Assembly (NCBI GenBank): GCA_001443005.1
Contig: LEKQ01000015.1
Span: 1 to 64,000, forward strand
Direction: 5' to 3'
Source of the DNA: a bacterium GBS-1
GTDB taxonomy: Bacteria > Synergistota > GBS-1
Length of the DNA stretch: 64,000 nucleotides
Shown here in pieces: positions 63,992 through 64,000 of this stretch. Position 1 is the first letter of the stretch, and each line of letters begins with the position of its first letter. The notes beneath the pieces were generated by a model. That model searched no databases and was not told the origin of the DNA. It saw only the letters and a program-made list of their open reading frames with translations. A program made the translations under genes and the position numbers.

Positions 63992-64000
63992 ATGAAAAGA
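63992..64000 (+). CDS. Start of a gene cut by the window edge
   Basis: ATGAAAAGA (Met-Lys-Arg) begins 5 nt after GAGGTGGT and downstream of a plausible promoter. Only three codons are in the window. A Met-Lys-Arg start would fit a signal peptide, but nothing more can be said. Confidence 0.6.

Overview
The window comes from a bacterium, probably an anaerobic fermenter or CO2-handling organism. It opens with the 5' end of a bacterial 16S rRNA gene. Promoters follow the TTGACA/TATAAT pattern, often with an extended TG-n-TATAAT -10. Shine-Dalgarno sites are strong and purine rich, and coding sequence favours AGA/AGG and ATA codons. I cannot name the phylum from sequence alone. Almost all genes are tightly packed, with many 1-20 nt overlaps, and apart from one 5.3-kb island the gene content is chromosomal.

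The centrepiece is a minus-strand operon of about 14.4 kb (2906-17323). From its promoter it reads: a DUF2193-like protein, a leaky terminator hairpin, an ATP-grasp ligase, formylmethanofuran dehydrogenase subunits D, B and A, formyltransferase (Ftr), subunit C, methenyl-H4MPT cyclohydrolase (Mch), a RimK-like ligase, a CitG-like protein, methylene-H4MPT dehydrogenase (MtdB type), a dihydropteroate-synthase-like protein, a dihydromethanopterin-reductase-like flavoprotein and an RdgB-LarE fusion. A second minus-strand operon (19110-22774) adds beta-RFAP synthase (MptG), DUF447, a MobA-like nucleotidyltransferase, a CMD/AhpD-like protein and a CdaR/PucR-type regulator. Together they encode an archaeal-type C1 branch between CO2/formyl-methanofuran and methylene-tetrahydromethanopterin, plus parts of its cofactor synthesis. 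Unlike the Fhc hydrolase complex of aerobic methylotrophs, this set has subunit D and keeps the Fe-S and metal-ligand cysteines of subunit B, so it looks like a genuine Mo/W formylmethanofuran dehydrogenase. No Fae is present in the window.

Flanking modules fit amino-acid or organic-acid use: a complete glycine cleavage set (gcvT-H-PA-PB, 43109-47359), a TRAP transporter (23558-26578) next to a DUF2848 protein, three sodium:solute symporters each preceded by a small membrane protein (17533-19003, 39248-41019, 57025-58691), a class III aminotransferase, M20 peptidase and asparaginase, phosphotransbutyrylase plus butyrate kinase with an extra half-length butyrate kinase (47382-49898), and a GlcD-like FAD oxidase. 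Housekeeping genes are ileS-lspA-rluD, rqcH, tgt, mnmG, a YhcC-type radical SAM gene and tRNA-Gly(CCC). Two diguanylate cyclases are present.

At 51326-56628 there is a foreign-looking defence island: a DEAD/DEAH helicase, a small protein, a Rad50/DndD-like ATPase with a zinc hook, a PD-(D/E)XK nuclease fragment and an Mrr-type endonuclease. The ATPase reading frame stops before its Walker B motif and overlaps the nuclease frame, which looks like a deletion scar.
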